Shown: one piece after another, positions 32,677 through 40,306 of the stretch
Numbering within the stretch: the first letter of the stretch is position 1
Layout of the letters: every line of letters starts with the position of its first letter
Origin: a virus
Length of the DNA stretch: 59,488 nt
Virus record (IMG/VR): IMGVR_UViG_3300035107_000641
Location: 1 to 59,488 of that record
Reading direction: 5' to 3' (one strand)
The notes under the pieces: generated by a model
Seen by the model: only the letters and a program-made list of their open reading frames with translations
Told to the model about the DNA's origin: nothing
Databases searched by the model: none
Position numbers and translations under genes: made by a program

Positions 32677-33608
32677 AGGTTTTGAAAATTGCCATGTTCC
32701 TCATGTTCTGCATGGCGTTCTGCGGATGCGAAGGCGATAAACCTACAACTTGGATGGAAATCATCAGTCTCGGAGTAAGCATCTGCGCCGCTCTTGCGAG
32801 CGCGGTATCACTGTATTTCGCCGGCAGATCGGCGACTGCGGCGGAGACGTCTGCCAACGCCGCCAAAGAAACTGCACAGATTGAAAAGGATTGGTTGGAG
32901 AGGAATGTTAACATCTCACAAAATTATGTGGAACCAAGCGGACATGAAGTGCCAATTGGAGGTTTGGGTTTCAAGATATCAAACCCGCATCGTTCACTTG
33001 TTTGGGTTGAGGAACTTCGCGTGTGTTTCGGTGATGTGGTTTACGCCAAAAGTGACCAGGCAGATGGTTGTCTTACAATTTTGAGAGGTGGAGGCAGCGC
33101 GCGTGGTGCTCTCGGTCGGAGAATCGAAATGAGGAGCCTCGCCTTCCATAATCCCCCGTTTCTCTTACAACCAGAGGATCAGATCGAGGGCTTGTTTCAC
33201 CTCGATGCTATTCTTCCTCTGTTTTTAGAAAGTCTCGGCGAGATCAGTGAGTTTGCTCCGGTGATTGAGGCAAGAATAAGACACCGCGAAGGGTGGGTCA
33301 AAGGGGCTGCTCAAACTCTAAACCTTCGAGAATTGGCCAAGGCTTTAGAGGAATACGAAGCGACTCGAGAAGAACTCCAGCGGTCTGACTTGGCCAAGGA
33401 GTTGGCCAAAGAATTGAAGGGGGCCAAAAGCGGGTCGGCAATCAGCGAAAGACTTGAGCAGGTAATGGAGGAGCACGGTGCAGACGTTGGAGCTCTGGTT
33501 GTCAGGGCACTGAATGCTGCGAAGGCGGAGCCGGAAGAGGCCGCTATGACCGGGAGTGAATCAATAGCCGAGTATCTGGGTTCAAGAAATAGATCAAGCA
33601 ATGAGTAG
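32673..33608 (+). CDS. Lipoprotein/membrane-anchored protein, 311 aa, of a two-gene module
   Basis: The N-terminus 'MKVLKIAMFLMFCMAFCGCE' is a lipoprotein signal with a lipobox ending at Cys. A second hydrophobic segment ('ISLGVSICAALASAVSLYFA') and a helix follow. A beta-rich middle and a long Leu/Glu coiled coil (about 215-290) complete the protein. Together with the upstream cytosolic protein it could sit at the envelope. No family recognised. Confidence 0.66.
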   Translation: MKVLKIAMFLMFCMAFCGCEGDKPTTWMEIISLGVSICAALASAVSLYFAGRSATAAETSANAAKETAQIEKDWLERNVNISQNYVEPSGHEVPIGGLGFKISNPHRSLVWVEELRVCFGDVVYAKSDQADGCLTILRGGGSARGALGRRIEMRSLAFHNPPFLLQPEDQIEGLFHLDAILPLFLESLGEISEFAPVIEARIRHREGWVKGAAQTLNLRELAKALEEYEATREELQRSDLAKELAKELKGAKSGSAISERLEQVMEEHGADVGALVVRALNAAKAEPEEAAMTGSESIAEYLGSRNRSSNE

Positions 33609-33668
33609 CGAACAGCCAGTTTTCAGCCAGAACAAGAGCAGCGTTACGCGTCGAAGCCAACCCATCTT

Positions 33669-34103
33669 TCACTCCTTCTCGCGCTCGCGCTTCCACTGGT
33701 GCGCTCTCCCGCCCGCGTACCCGAGCACAAACACGCCGACGAGGATCACGAGCACCTTCTTCCAGGTCGGCCTACGCGCGAGCTCCTCGAGTTGTTTTCG
33801 CTGCTGCTCCTTCTGCGCGCCGCAGCTCATCGCCTCCCTGTGACAGGAGCGCTCCTTGAGCTCGAGCGCGCCCTCGAGCGCGCTGATCTCGCCCGCGCGA
33901 AACTCGGCGCACATGCTCGCGCGACGCATCGCACGCGCCGCGCACTCGCGCTCGGTCTCGCTCTCCTTGCAGCGGGTGGGCTCGCAGTTCTCAGTCGTTG
34001 GACGTGTCCCACCACTGGCTACCGGGGGGGACGCCCTTGTGGTCGCCGGGTGTGTCAGAAAGGTGGCCATCAGTGCGAATGTCATCAGGTGGCGGCGCGT
34101 CAT
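33669..34103 (-). CDS. Spanin-like protein with signal peptide and C-terminal membrane segment
   Basis: A 144-residue protein. Residues 1-24 form a Sec signal ('HLMTFALMATFLTHPATTRA'), residues 30-105 are a Cys-containing coiled coil, and 'KKVLVILVGVFVLGYAGG' near the end is a membrane segment followed by a basic tail. This is the topology of single-protein (unimolecular) spanins that link outer and inner membranes, though no lipobox is visible. It overlaps the preceding gene in another frame, which is common in spanin loci. The position at the end of the lysis cassette supports the call. Confidence 0.55.
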   Translation of the reverse strand: MTRRHLMTFALMATFLTHPATTRASPPVASGGTRPTTENCEPTRCKESETERECAARAMRRASMCAEFRAGEISALEGALELKERSCHREAMSCGAQKEQQRKQLEELARRPTWKKVLVILVGVFVLGYAGGRAHQWKREREKE

Positions 34104-34419
34104 CGATTACCTCCGAGAGGTCTTTTGTGGGGGTGGGGGCGGGACGAAGAGGAGGCTTGACCTTGACCTCCGTGACAAGCCCCGGACCTGTCTCCTCCTC
34201 GAGCCCTTGCGGTTCACTCTTCTCATCTTCTTCTTTGCTTCCCCCCCTCTCCCACAGCTTCCCCCCGAGCAGGGCAGACAGCAGCGCGGCGAGCACGCCG
34301 AGGGCCTTGGCGAGCAGGGTCTTCCCCTGGATAAGCATCACGACCATCAAGGTCAGCGACACCAGGACGAGCCCGACGAGCGCCAGGTCACTCCAGGCCA
34401 GCAAGATCAACTCGTTCAT
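33991..34419 (-). CDS. Holin-like membrane protein with long Pro/Asp tail, 142 aa
   Basis: ATG 34419 has GGAG 8 bases upstream and overlaps the receiver gene stop. Two hydrophobic segments ('LVGLVLVSLTLMVVMLIQG' and 'ALGVLAALLSALLGG') are followed by a charged, Pro-rich soluble tail of about 90 residues. Size and position fit a small holin or antiholin, though the tail is unusual. The last 113 bases overlap the spanin-like gene in a different frame. Confidence 0.58.
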   Translation of the reverse strand: MNELILLAWSDLALVGLVLVSLTLMVVMLIQGKTLLAKALGVLAALLSALLGGKLWERGGSKEEDEKSEPQGLEEETGPGLVTEVKVKPPLRPAPTPTKDLSEVIDDAPPPDDIRTDGHLSDTPGDHKGVPPGSQWWDTSND

Positions 34420-35330
34420 GGCGCGCTCTCCTTTTTCAAAAGCCTCGCCCACTCACAGCGCAGCGTGTCCACCAGGGGAGCCGAGGCGTCTTCGGTGATC
34501 TCGCCCTTGACCAAATAGCCCTTCGCGCCGAGCTCCAGCGCGCGCGCCCTCGTCTCCTCATCGCCCAGGCCCGACAGCACCCAGATCGTGAGGTCGGCCA
34601 GTTTCTTCTCCGCGCGCACTTGCTCGAGCACCTCGAGCCCGCTCATGTCCGGGAGTTCGAGATCGAGCAGCGTGATGTAAGGGCGCTCGAGCGCGCCCGA
34701 GCGCATCAGCGTCAAGGCTCCCACCCCTGTCTCGGCCACGGCGATCTTGTGCGCGACGTGGTGCCGCCGGAGGCTGCGCAGCAAGTGCTTGCGGTCGGCG
34801 CTGTTGTCCTCGACGAGCAGCACGTTTAGGGACGCGAGGTTTGTCACGAGGTCCTCCTCGCTCTGCGCGACGTCACTCGTGATCTCCTCGAGCGTGAGCG
34901 GCACGGGAATCCCCGGCATCGACTTCGAGCGCTTGCGCCCCGCGTCCGCCTTCTCCTCTTTCGTGTGCTTCTCGCGGTGCACCCGATCGAGGATGGCGCT
35001 GATCTGTTCGGGGTGCTCCTCGGCGAAGTAGAACCCGTCCAGCACGCGGTCATGCTCGCGCAAGATCTCATTGCGTTCGTCCTTGACCTCCTCGAGCTCC
35101 TGGCGAAGTTGCTCGATCTCAGCCTTGTGCTTGTCGCGATCCGTCTCGCACTTCTCCTTGTACGCGTCGCGCTCCTTGCGCAGCTCGGCGTTCTGCGTCG
35201 TCTCGCTCTCCTCGAGCTCCTTGACGCGTCCTCCGAGCAAGGCAAACAGCTTGTAGAAGAAGCCGGTGACCGCGAACATCACGCCGGCGATTCCCCCGAT
35301 CTTGGCCCCGTTAACGATCCAGTCGTCCAT
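34416..35330 (-). CDS. Membrane-anchored response-regulator receiver protein in the lysis cassette
   Basis: A 304-residue protein. One N-terminal membrane segment (about 11-33) leads into a coiled coil (35-95), a charged linker, and a complete CheY-like receiver domain (168-285). The receiver has Glu174-Asp175 in 'LLVEDNSADR', phosphoacceptor Asp223 in 'LLDLELPDMSG', Ser253 in 'WVLSGLGD' and Lys275 in 'GYLVKGE'. All residues for phosphorylation and switching are present. It lies between genes for four-helix and two-helix membrane proteins, downstream of the endolysin gene. I infer that a host phosphorelay could time or gate lysis. Confidence 0.85.
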   Translation of the reverse strand: MDDWIVNGAKIGGIAGVMFAVTGFFYKLFALLGGRVKELEESETTQNAELRKERDAYKEKCETDRDKHKAEIEQLRQELEEVKDERNEILREHDRVLDGFYFAEEHPEQISAILDRVHREKHTKEEKADAGRKRSKSMPGIPVPLTLEEITSDVAQSEEDLVTNLASLNVLLVEDNSADRKHLLRSLRRHHVAHKIAVAETGVGALTLMRSGALERPYITLLDLELPDMSGLEVLEQVRAEKKLADLTIWVLSGLGDEETRARALELGAKGYLVKGEITEDASAPLVDTLRCEWARLLKKESAP

Positions 35331-35754
35331 GGCGACCTCCGGTCTCTAGAGCATGCTCGAAGCAGGCAAACAACGCCGTCAGCATCGCGGTGCCGTACAT
35401 CGGCGTGGAGGTCAGTGACCAGGAGAGCGACCCGAAGGCCCACGCCACACAGGCCCACCAGGTCACGATGAGAAACAATGCTGGGATCTTGACCGGGTGG
35501 AGCTTGCGAAACAGGGAGACGAGCAAGAGCAACACCCCGAGCGCGAGCGCCAACCCGCCCGTCACGCGCGACCCGCCCACGAACAGGGTCCACGCATACA
35601 GCCTTGGAAACTGCACATCGAGCGGCGGGTGCGCCATGATCATCACTATCCCCCAGCCGACGAGCTGGATGATCAGGATCACATCCAGCGCGCGTAGGCG
35701 ATCCGGGGATCGGCGCATCCAAAAGAAGAGAAGTTTGGCGGCATACGCGCGCAT
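35311..35754 (-). CDS. Four-helix membrane protein, 147 aa (holin candidate)
   Basis: GGGAG lies 6 bases before ATG 35754. The protein is mostly hydrophobic with about four membrane segments ('VILIIQLVGWGIVMIMA', 'GGLALALGVLLLLVSLF', 'FLIVTWWACVAWAFG') and a basic N-terminus. It overlaps the receiver gene by 20 bases. It could be the holin or a receiver partner in the membrane; the family is not recognised. Confidence 0.58.
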   Translation of the reverse strand: MRAYAAKLLFFWMRRSPDRLRALDVILIIQLVGWGIVMIMAHPPLDVQFPRLYAWTLFVGGSRVTGGLALALGVLLLLVSLFRKLHPVKIPALFLIVTWWACVAWAFGSLSWSLTSTPMYGTAMLTALFACFEHALETGGRHGRLDR

Positions 35755-35769
35755 CTTTGACTCCCTCGT

Positions 35770-36051
35770 CTAGGGTTCGATTTTGGCCTCGGCATTCCCC
35801 GCCTTCACCGAGAGCCCCGCGTAGTGCTTGACCCCGAGCAGCGTGATCGTCCCGAAGCCCGCGAGCGCCGCGCCGATGGCGGCGACGTACACGAGCGGCT
35901 TCACGTCCGCGTCGAGCTGCGCTCCGAGGGCCGCGGCGAGCACCGCGCCAGCGGCCAGCAAGGCGATCAGTCCCCCGATGAGGATCAGGAAATAGCCAGC
36001 GCGCTCGTGCGCCTGGTCAAACGGCTTCTTGTCGTCTTCTTTTCGCGTCAT
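35770..36051 (-). CDS. Two-helix membrane protein, 93 aa (holin candidate)
   Basis: Starts at ATG 36051, overlapping the endolysin stop. It has a charged N-terminus, then 'FLILIGGLIALLAAGAVLAA' and 'LVYVAAIGAALAGFGTITLL' as membrane segments and a short charged tail. Small size, two segments and position right after the endolysin gene make it the best classical holin candidate. Confidence 0.65.
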   Translation of the reverse strand: MTRKEDDKKPFDQAHERAGYFLILIGGLIALLAAGAVLAAALGAQLDADVKPLVYVAAIGAALAGFGTITLLGVKHYAGLSVKAGNAEAKIEP

Positions 36052-36686
36052 GCCTTCCACCTCGCTCCAAACAGGAAGGGGGAGTCAGGGCTACCCGGAT
36101 CCTTGCGCGCGCGCCGAAACACACGCACTGGCGCCGGGAAAGCGCCCACGTTCCCTTCGATCGTGTAAATCCATGCGTCGTCCACGGCTGCGATGACGCA
36201 GATGTGTCCTGACCAGTCGTTGTTCGGGTCTTTGTCTGCGTCCGGCCCGTCACGGTTGTTGACGAGCAGGTCATCCGGCGCGAGCTCGAAGGGATCCTCG
36301 ATCGCCGGATTCCCGCTCTCCTTGACGACCGCGAGGCCGAGGCGGCGCGCGCCGATCTTGTAGGGCGTGCCAGGGCCATACGCGCGCTCGAGCCAGGTGG
36401 ACGAGCTCCCCGCACACCACAGCCCCGGTCCTCCTCGCATGTAGCCTCGCACCCATGGTCCGTCATTGCGGGACCCTTCTTCCTGGGCGCCAGCGAGCAG
36501 GTCTTTAAGAGCTTCCTTCGCGATCGGCGTGGTGATCACGTCCGGGTCCAGGTAGCGCCCGCCTTTTGTCAGCTTGCCCGCGATGCCGTCCTCAGCGAGC
36601 GGGCGCCCGCGATGGTCAAAGCCCATGCGCTGCAAGATGGCGGTGTCCGTGATCCTCTTCGAGATCTCGGTGTAATCGATCAGCAT
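36048..36686 (-). CDS. Endolysin with CHAP-like peptidase domain
   Basis: ATG 36686 has AAGGAGG 5 bases upstream. The 212-residue protein has a CHAP-type layout: Cys91 in 'LWCAGSSSTWLE' opening a helix, His161 in 'DWSGHICVIAAV', and the Glu/Asn pair in 'IYTIEGN' (Glu177, Asn179). CHAP enzymes cut peptide bonds in peptidoglycan. There is no signal peptide, so export needs a holin, and three membrane proteins follow in the same operon. The N-terminal 60 residues are extra and may aid wall binding. Confidence 0.75.
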   Translation of the reverse strand: MLIDYTEISKRITDTAILQRMGFDHRGRPLAEDGIAGKLTKGGRYLDPDVITTPIAKEALKDLLAGAQEEGSRNDGPWVRGYMRGGPGLWCAGSSSTWLERAYGPGTPYKIGARRLGLAVVKESGNPAIEDPFELAPDDLLVNNRDGPDADKDPNNDWSGHICVIAAVDDAWIYTIEGNVGAFPAPVRVFRRARKDPGSPDSPFLFGARWKA

Positions 36687-36708
36687 GATGCCCTCCTTGG
36701 AGCAGGCG

Positions 36709-37356
36709 TTATTCGATAAGTGCGCGCGCAGCTGCTCGCCCGGTCCCGAGCGCGGACAGAATCGCGGAACGATCTGCGCCAGTCGCATCGAGGTGTGCGT
36801 CGATCGCTGCGAAAATCTCGTCCTCGAAAGCAGCGTCGATCGCTGCGGTGCCGGTTTGCCCACCCGCTGTCGGCTGTGCCTCAGCCCAGGTGGTGAGCGC
36901 TTGTGTTGCCACGAGTTCGGTGGCCTCTGCCGCGTCCTGCTCGTCGAAGTCTTCGACAGGCACGAGGCCAAACTCACTGAGCGCCCACGCCTGCATCGCG
37001 CCCTCGAGCGCTGGCGACCACTCGCCCGCAACGATCCGGGTGATGACGCCCCAGGCCGCGACCATGTCACCCGCGCGCGTGATGGTCTGGTGGGTGCCAA
37101 ACTCGGAGAGGTCCTCGGTGTCTGTGAGGTCGGAGTACTCCGCTGCCACTCGGACGGAGCCAGGGAGCAGCGGCGCGATCACGGGCCTGGCGCTCGTCGA
37201 GAGCGCCCAGTGCGTGACCGGGCCAGCGGCGCTTTGCCCGTATGGCGCGAGGAAGCGACCAGCGGTCGCGTACACCCCGAGCCGGATCCCTGCGTTGGCG
37301 CGCTCGCGCCTGCCAAGCTCGATGAGCCCGCCGAGTCTGTACGTCCAGTCTGTCAT
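36709..37356 (-). CDS. Hypothetical virion-region protein, 215 aa
   Basis: ATG 37356 overlaps the previous stop. It has a beta-rich first part ('YRLGGLIELGRRERANAGIR') with later helical, acidic segments and a Gly/Ala-rich end. It lies between tail-fibre-like genes and the endolysin. Possibly a fibre tip or chaperone by position. Family not recognised. Confidence 0.6.
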   Translation of the reverse strand: MTDWTYRLGGLIELGRRERANAGIRLGVYATAGRFLAPYGQSAAGPVTHWALSTSARPVIAPLLPGSVRVAAEYSDLTDTEDLSEFGTHQTITRAGDMVAAWGVITRIVAGEWSPALEGAMQAWALSEFGLVPVEDFDEQDAAEATELVATQALTTWAEAQPTAGGQTGTAAIDAAFEDEIFAAIDAHLDATGADRSAILSALGTGRAAARALIE

Positions 37357-38168
37357 TCCACCACCGCCGTGAGGCCGGTCTGTGCTTCCAGCCATTCTTC
37401 GAGTTGTGTGATTTCTTCAGGGGTGATCGTGTCATCGGCCACGATCTGACCGACGAGGTAGCCGGAGGACCTGTTTGACCCGGACCACGATCGGCCCATC
37501 GTGTCGAAGGGGCCTTCGTGGCTTCCCGCCGCGAGCGCGTGCGGCTCGATGTCGAGCTCGACGCCTGCGCCATACTGACGAGCCTCACCTGAGACGAAGT
37601 CGCCGCGACCCACGGCGCCGCTCACGTCGGTGTACCCGGCGCCCGAGCCGAGCAGTGACCTGACCTCGACCCCGCCGCGCGTGATGCGATGGCTATGCGA
37701 GCCTCCCTCGATGCGGTACCAGTAGCCCTTGTTGTTGACGTCGTTGCCGCCGTTGTGGTCGTAGAGCATGCCTCCGTTTTGCCCGAGCGTGACGCACCAA
37801 AGGTGGTAGTAGCCAAGCGTCAGCGCAGCGCTGTACACGTCATCGCCGTCGAAATATGCCGCGGGCAAATCGCCGAGGATCTCCTCACGATAGAGCGCGC
37901 GCTCGGACGTGATGATCTGGCGCACCTCCTGACCCGCCTTCCACTCGGTCAGGTACTCGAGCGGCTCGTTGTCGAGGATGCCCTCGTTCTGCGCGTACGC
38001 GCGCGCGCTCGATGGCGCGCTGGCTGGTGTGGCCTCCCAGGGGAGCCAGTACATCAGCAGCACGCTCTCGAGAGAGAGCGGCGTCCACGCCTCCTCGACG
38101 GAGCCACGGTGATCGCGAAACCCTCCCCGCAGGCCGCGCTTGAACTCTGGGCGGCGAAACGACCTCAT
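37353..38168 (-). CDS. Tail-associated protein with LamG/lectin-like fold, 271 aa
   Basis: The centre is beta-rich and Gly/Tyr-rich ('YYHLWCVTLGQNGGMLYDHN', 'YWYRIEGGSHSHRITRGG'). The C-terminus 'SGYLVGQIVADDTITPEEIT' followed by 'LEEWLEAQTGL' has the typical close of bacterial LamG/concanavalin-like domains. Such domains bind sugars, so surface recognition is likely. Coupled by ATGA overlaps to both neighbours. Confidence 0.6.
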   Translation of the reverse strand: MRSFRRPEFKRGLRGGFRDHRGSVEEAWTPLSLESVLLMYWLPWEATPASAPSSARAYAQNEGILDNEPLEYLTEWKAGQEVRQIITSERALYREEILGDLPAAYFDGDDVYSAALTLGYYHLWCVTLGQNGGMLYDHNGGNDVNNKGYWYRIEGGSHSHRITRGGVEVRSLLGSGAGYTDVSGAVGRGDFVSGEARQYGAGVELDIEPHALAAGSHEGPFDTMGRSWSGSNRSSGYLVGQIVADDTITPEEITQLEEWLEAQTGLTAVVE

Positions 38169-38494
38169 CCGTTGCCAACCCTCGTGAGTAACACGATCAC
38201 GGTGACGGACGCGCCAGTTGCGGCGCGGCGAAGGTAGAGCGGGAGCGTGCGCACGTACGTGCCCGCCGTGTAGAGGTCGGGGTCGCCCGCAGACGCTGGG
38301 ATCGTGCGGTAGTTTGTATCCGAGGCGCTATCGGTGCTTTGCAGGAGCACGTCAGCGCTTCGGCCTGGCTCGAGCTCGACGAGCCATTTACTGCGCTTGT
38401 GCGTGGTCTCGGGCACCTCGATGCGCTTGACGGGGTCGCCATCGGTCATCGTGATGCTAAGACGCACGGGCGCCTGTCCGCTGGATGTCGTCAT
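38165..38494 (-). CDS. Small beta-rich tail-region protein, 109 aa
   Basis: AAGGAG precedes ATG 38494 by 8 bases. Alternating hydrophobic residues ('RLSITMTDGDPVKRIEVPET', 'GASVTVIVLLTRVG') indicate a beta-sandwich. The gene is coupled to the lectin-like gene. Probably a minor fibre or assembly protein by context; family not recognised. Confidence 0.58.
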   Translation of the reverse strand: MTTSSGQAPVRLSITMTDGDPVKRIEVPETTHKRSKWLVELEPGRSADVLLQSTDSASDTNYRTIPASAGDPDLYTAGTYVRTLPLYLRRAATGASVTVIVLLTRVGNG

Positions 38495-38506
38495 CGTCTT
38501 CTCTCC

Positions 38507-39373
38507 TTAAGGGGTCGTGCCCTTGTTCCAGAGCGCGACCATCCTGGTGTTGCTGCTCGCGTCGTTGAGCCTGAGCCAGCCCTGATTGCTGGCCGTCGAT
38601 GGGGGTACACCGAGCGGCGCGGCGTCAGCGCCTCCGTCCACGCGGATGTAGTTGAGCTCGCCGACCGAGGGGTCACTGGTGGAAGAGGGTGACCCCGAAT
38701 CTCCAGCGAGGATGTCGATCGCAGCGAATCGCCGGTTGCCTGACGTGTCCGAGACGTTGGCGGGGCTTGTAAACGTGAAAGGAAGCCAGACGTCCTCACC
38801 CATGCGAATCACGCAGTGGCTGTTCGCAGAGTTTACGCATCCCCAATCGCCCACGCCGCTCCCTGGCGCCTCGTTCGGGAGGTAGGCAAGGATCCCCCAG
38901 CCATCGATGAAGACCTCCTCATCGCTCGCCAGGTCCATCACGCCGATGCGTCCTACGTGCGAGCAGTAGCGCTGGAACGCATCGCCGGTGTCCTTGACGT
39001 AGAACAGGACGGCGTCACCGTATTGCGCGAACCCGCACGCGGTCGAAATCCCTGTGGGGGAGGCGGGGATGAAGACGAGCTCGGGGGAGGCGTTTGTCGG
39101 CGAGCCTGGCGCCGACGAGTCCGCGATGGTGCCGTCCGGGTCGATCATGACGAGGATCGCGCCGCCGCTGATGCGAAAGTTCACCTGGCGCCCGGAAGAG
39201 TGCGTGGCGGTGAAAGACGTCACCGCGGAGGGGCCTCCCACCACGCTGGAGAGCGTGAAGCCGCCGACTTGCGTGGAGAAGAAGTCGTAGAGGCGCTGCA
39301 TCAAGTCGTTGATGGTCGTGCCCGCTGCTGCCCCGGACAGCGCGTTTGGGATCGTTGGGTTGGATACCGCCAT
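38507..39373 (-). CDS. Tail-fibre-like protein, 288 aa
   Basis: GAGAGG precedes ATG 39373. It opens with a helical base ('GAAAGTTINDLMQRLYDFFS'), then a Ser/Thr/Gly-rich beta region with Cys and Trp. The composition resembles fibre or collar proteins exposed on virions. It lies within the run of distal tail genes. No known fold is certain. Confidence 0.58.
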   Translation of the reverse strand: MAVSNPTIPNALSGAAAGTTINDLMQRLYDFFSTQVGGFTLSSVVGGPSAVTSFTATHSSGRQVNFRISGGAILVMIDPDGTIADSSAPGSPTNASPELVFIPASPTGISTACGFAQYGDAVLFYVKDTGDAFQRYCSHVGRIGVMDLASDEEVFIDGWGILAYLPNEAPGSGVGDWGCVNSANSHCVIRMGEDVWLPFTFTSPANVSDTSGNRRFAAIDILAGDSGSPSSTSDPSVGELNYIRVDGGADAAPLGVPPSTASNQGWLRLNDASSNTRMVALWNKGTTP

Positions 39374-39386
39374 GGGTCATGCCTCT

Positions 39387-39578
39387 CTAGTAGTCGTCCG
39401 CGATCGAGATCGCGTTGTCAGGTGCACCGTCCCAGACCCGGATCTCGTACTCCGGTGAGAATGGTGGCTCGAGCTCCATGGTGGTGTAGTCGTCCGCGAT
39501 CACGATGCGCTGATCGGGGACGACCTCTTCAACCTTTGGCGCGCGCCTTGGCGCGATGCGTCGCGAGGAGAGCTTCAT
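39387..39578 (-). CDS. Small protein with repeated IADDY motif, 63 aa
   Basis: GGTGGAG precedes ATG 39578, which overlaps the upstream stop. The basic start is followed by two matching tags, 'IVIADDYTT' mid-chain and 'ISIADDY' at the very end. The repeat suggests two equivalent binding peptides, perhaps docking the fibre to a partner. Function unknown. Confidence 0.55.
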   Translation of the reverse strand: MKLSSRRIAPRRAPKVEEVVPDQRIVIADDYTTMELEPPFSPEYEIRVWDGAPDNAISIADDY

Positions 39579-40306
39579 GTCTCCACCTCCAGCACACCCA
39601 CGCCATAGACCTCATAGACGCGCCCGTCTGTCGCGGTGAGTTCCAGGTAGCCTCGCTTCGCGCCCGAGACCACGTAGCGATCGAACTGGCTGAGCGTAAG
39701 GTCCTCGAACGCTTCTCCTGGCACGATCCCCCACCCCCACGACCACTCGACCCACAGCCTGTAGGACACCGTCGTCGCGTCCCGTTCGTAGGTCACAGCC
39801 CCCGAGCCACCACCTGTCACCGTGCCCGCGCCCGTCCAGGCCGAGTCGATCCCCCCGAGCAGGTCGAGGCGCACCGCCGAGATGTCGTTGTTCTCGTCGT
39901 ACTCGTAGACTTTCTGAGGCTCGACCTTGGTCGATGGAGTGCCCGCCTCATTGCTCCCGATGGCAGCAACAAGGGCGTCGATTACGTCCTCGATGGTGTC
40001 GCCAGGATCAGGCGTGACGTCGTAGTTGCTCCCGTTGAGCGTGACGCGGTAGGTCGTCGCCTCGTCGAGCGTGGTGATATAAAACGACCCGTCCGAGTGG
40101 CGCGGCTTCTTCGAGAGCCGCACGCCAGCGATCATGAGGATCGGCTTGCTATCGAGGCCATCCTCGAGGCTCACCCCCTCGCCATCGTCGCCCGTCTGGT
40201 AGGGCGCACCGTTGACGGCGAGGCGCTTGACCAGAAACGCTTCGAGCTCGCGCCCGAGCGAGAGCATTTGCCCCTCGCGGATTTTGGAGATGCTCGGCGT
40301 GGTCAT
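39575..40306 (-). CDS. Tail protein with beta module, 243 aa
   Basis: ATG 40306 overlaps the stop of the propeller-like gene. It contains 'ATTYRVTLNGSNYDVTPDPG' and 'TIEDVIDALVAAIGSNEAG', a partial copy of the module seen in the sheath and decoration proteins. A beta-rich C-terminus follows ('YLELTATDGRVYEVYGVGVL'). Likely a distal tail adaptor. The role is inferred from place and composition. Confidence 0.6.
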   Translation of the reverse strand: MTTPSISKIREGQMLSLGRELEAFLVKRLAVNGAPYQTGDDGEGVSLEDGLDSKPILMIAGVRLSKKPRHSDGSFYITTLDEATTYRVTLNGSNYDVTPDPGDTIEDVIDALVAAIGSNEAGTPSTKVEPQKVYEYDENNDISAVRLDLLGGIDSAWTGAGTVTGGGSGAVTYERDATTVSYRLWVEWSWGWGIVPGEAFEDLTLSQFDRYVVSGAKRGYLELTATDGRVYEVYGVGVLEVET

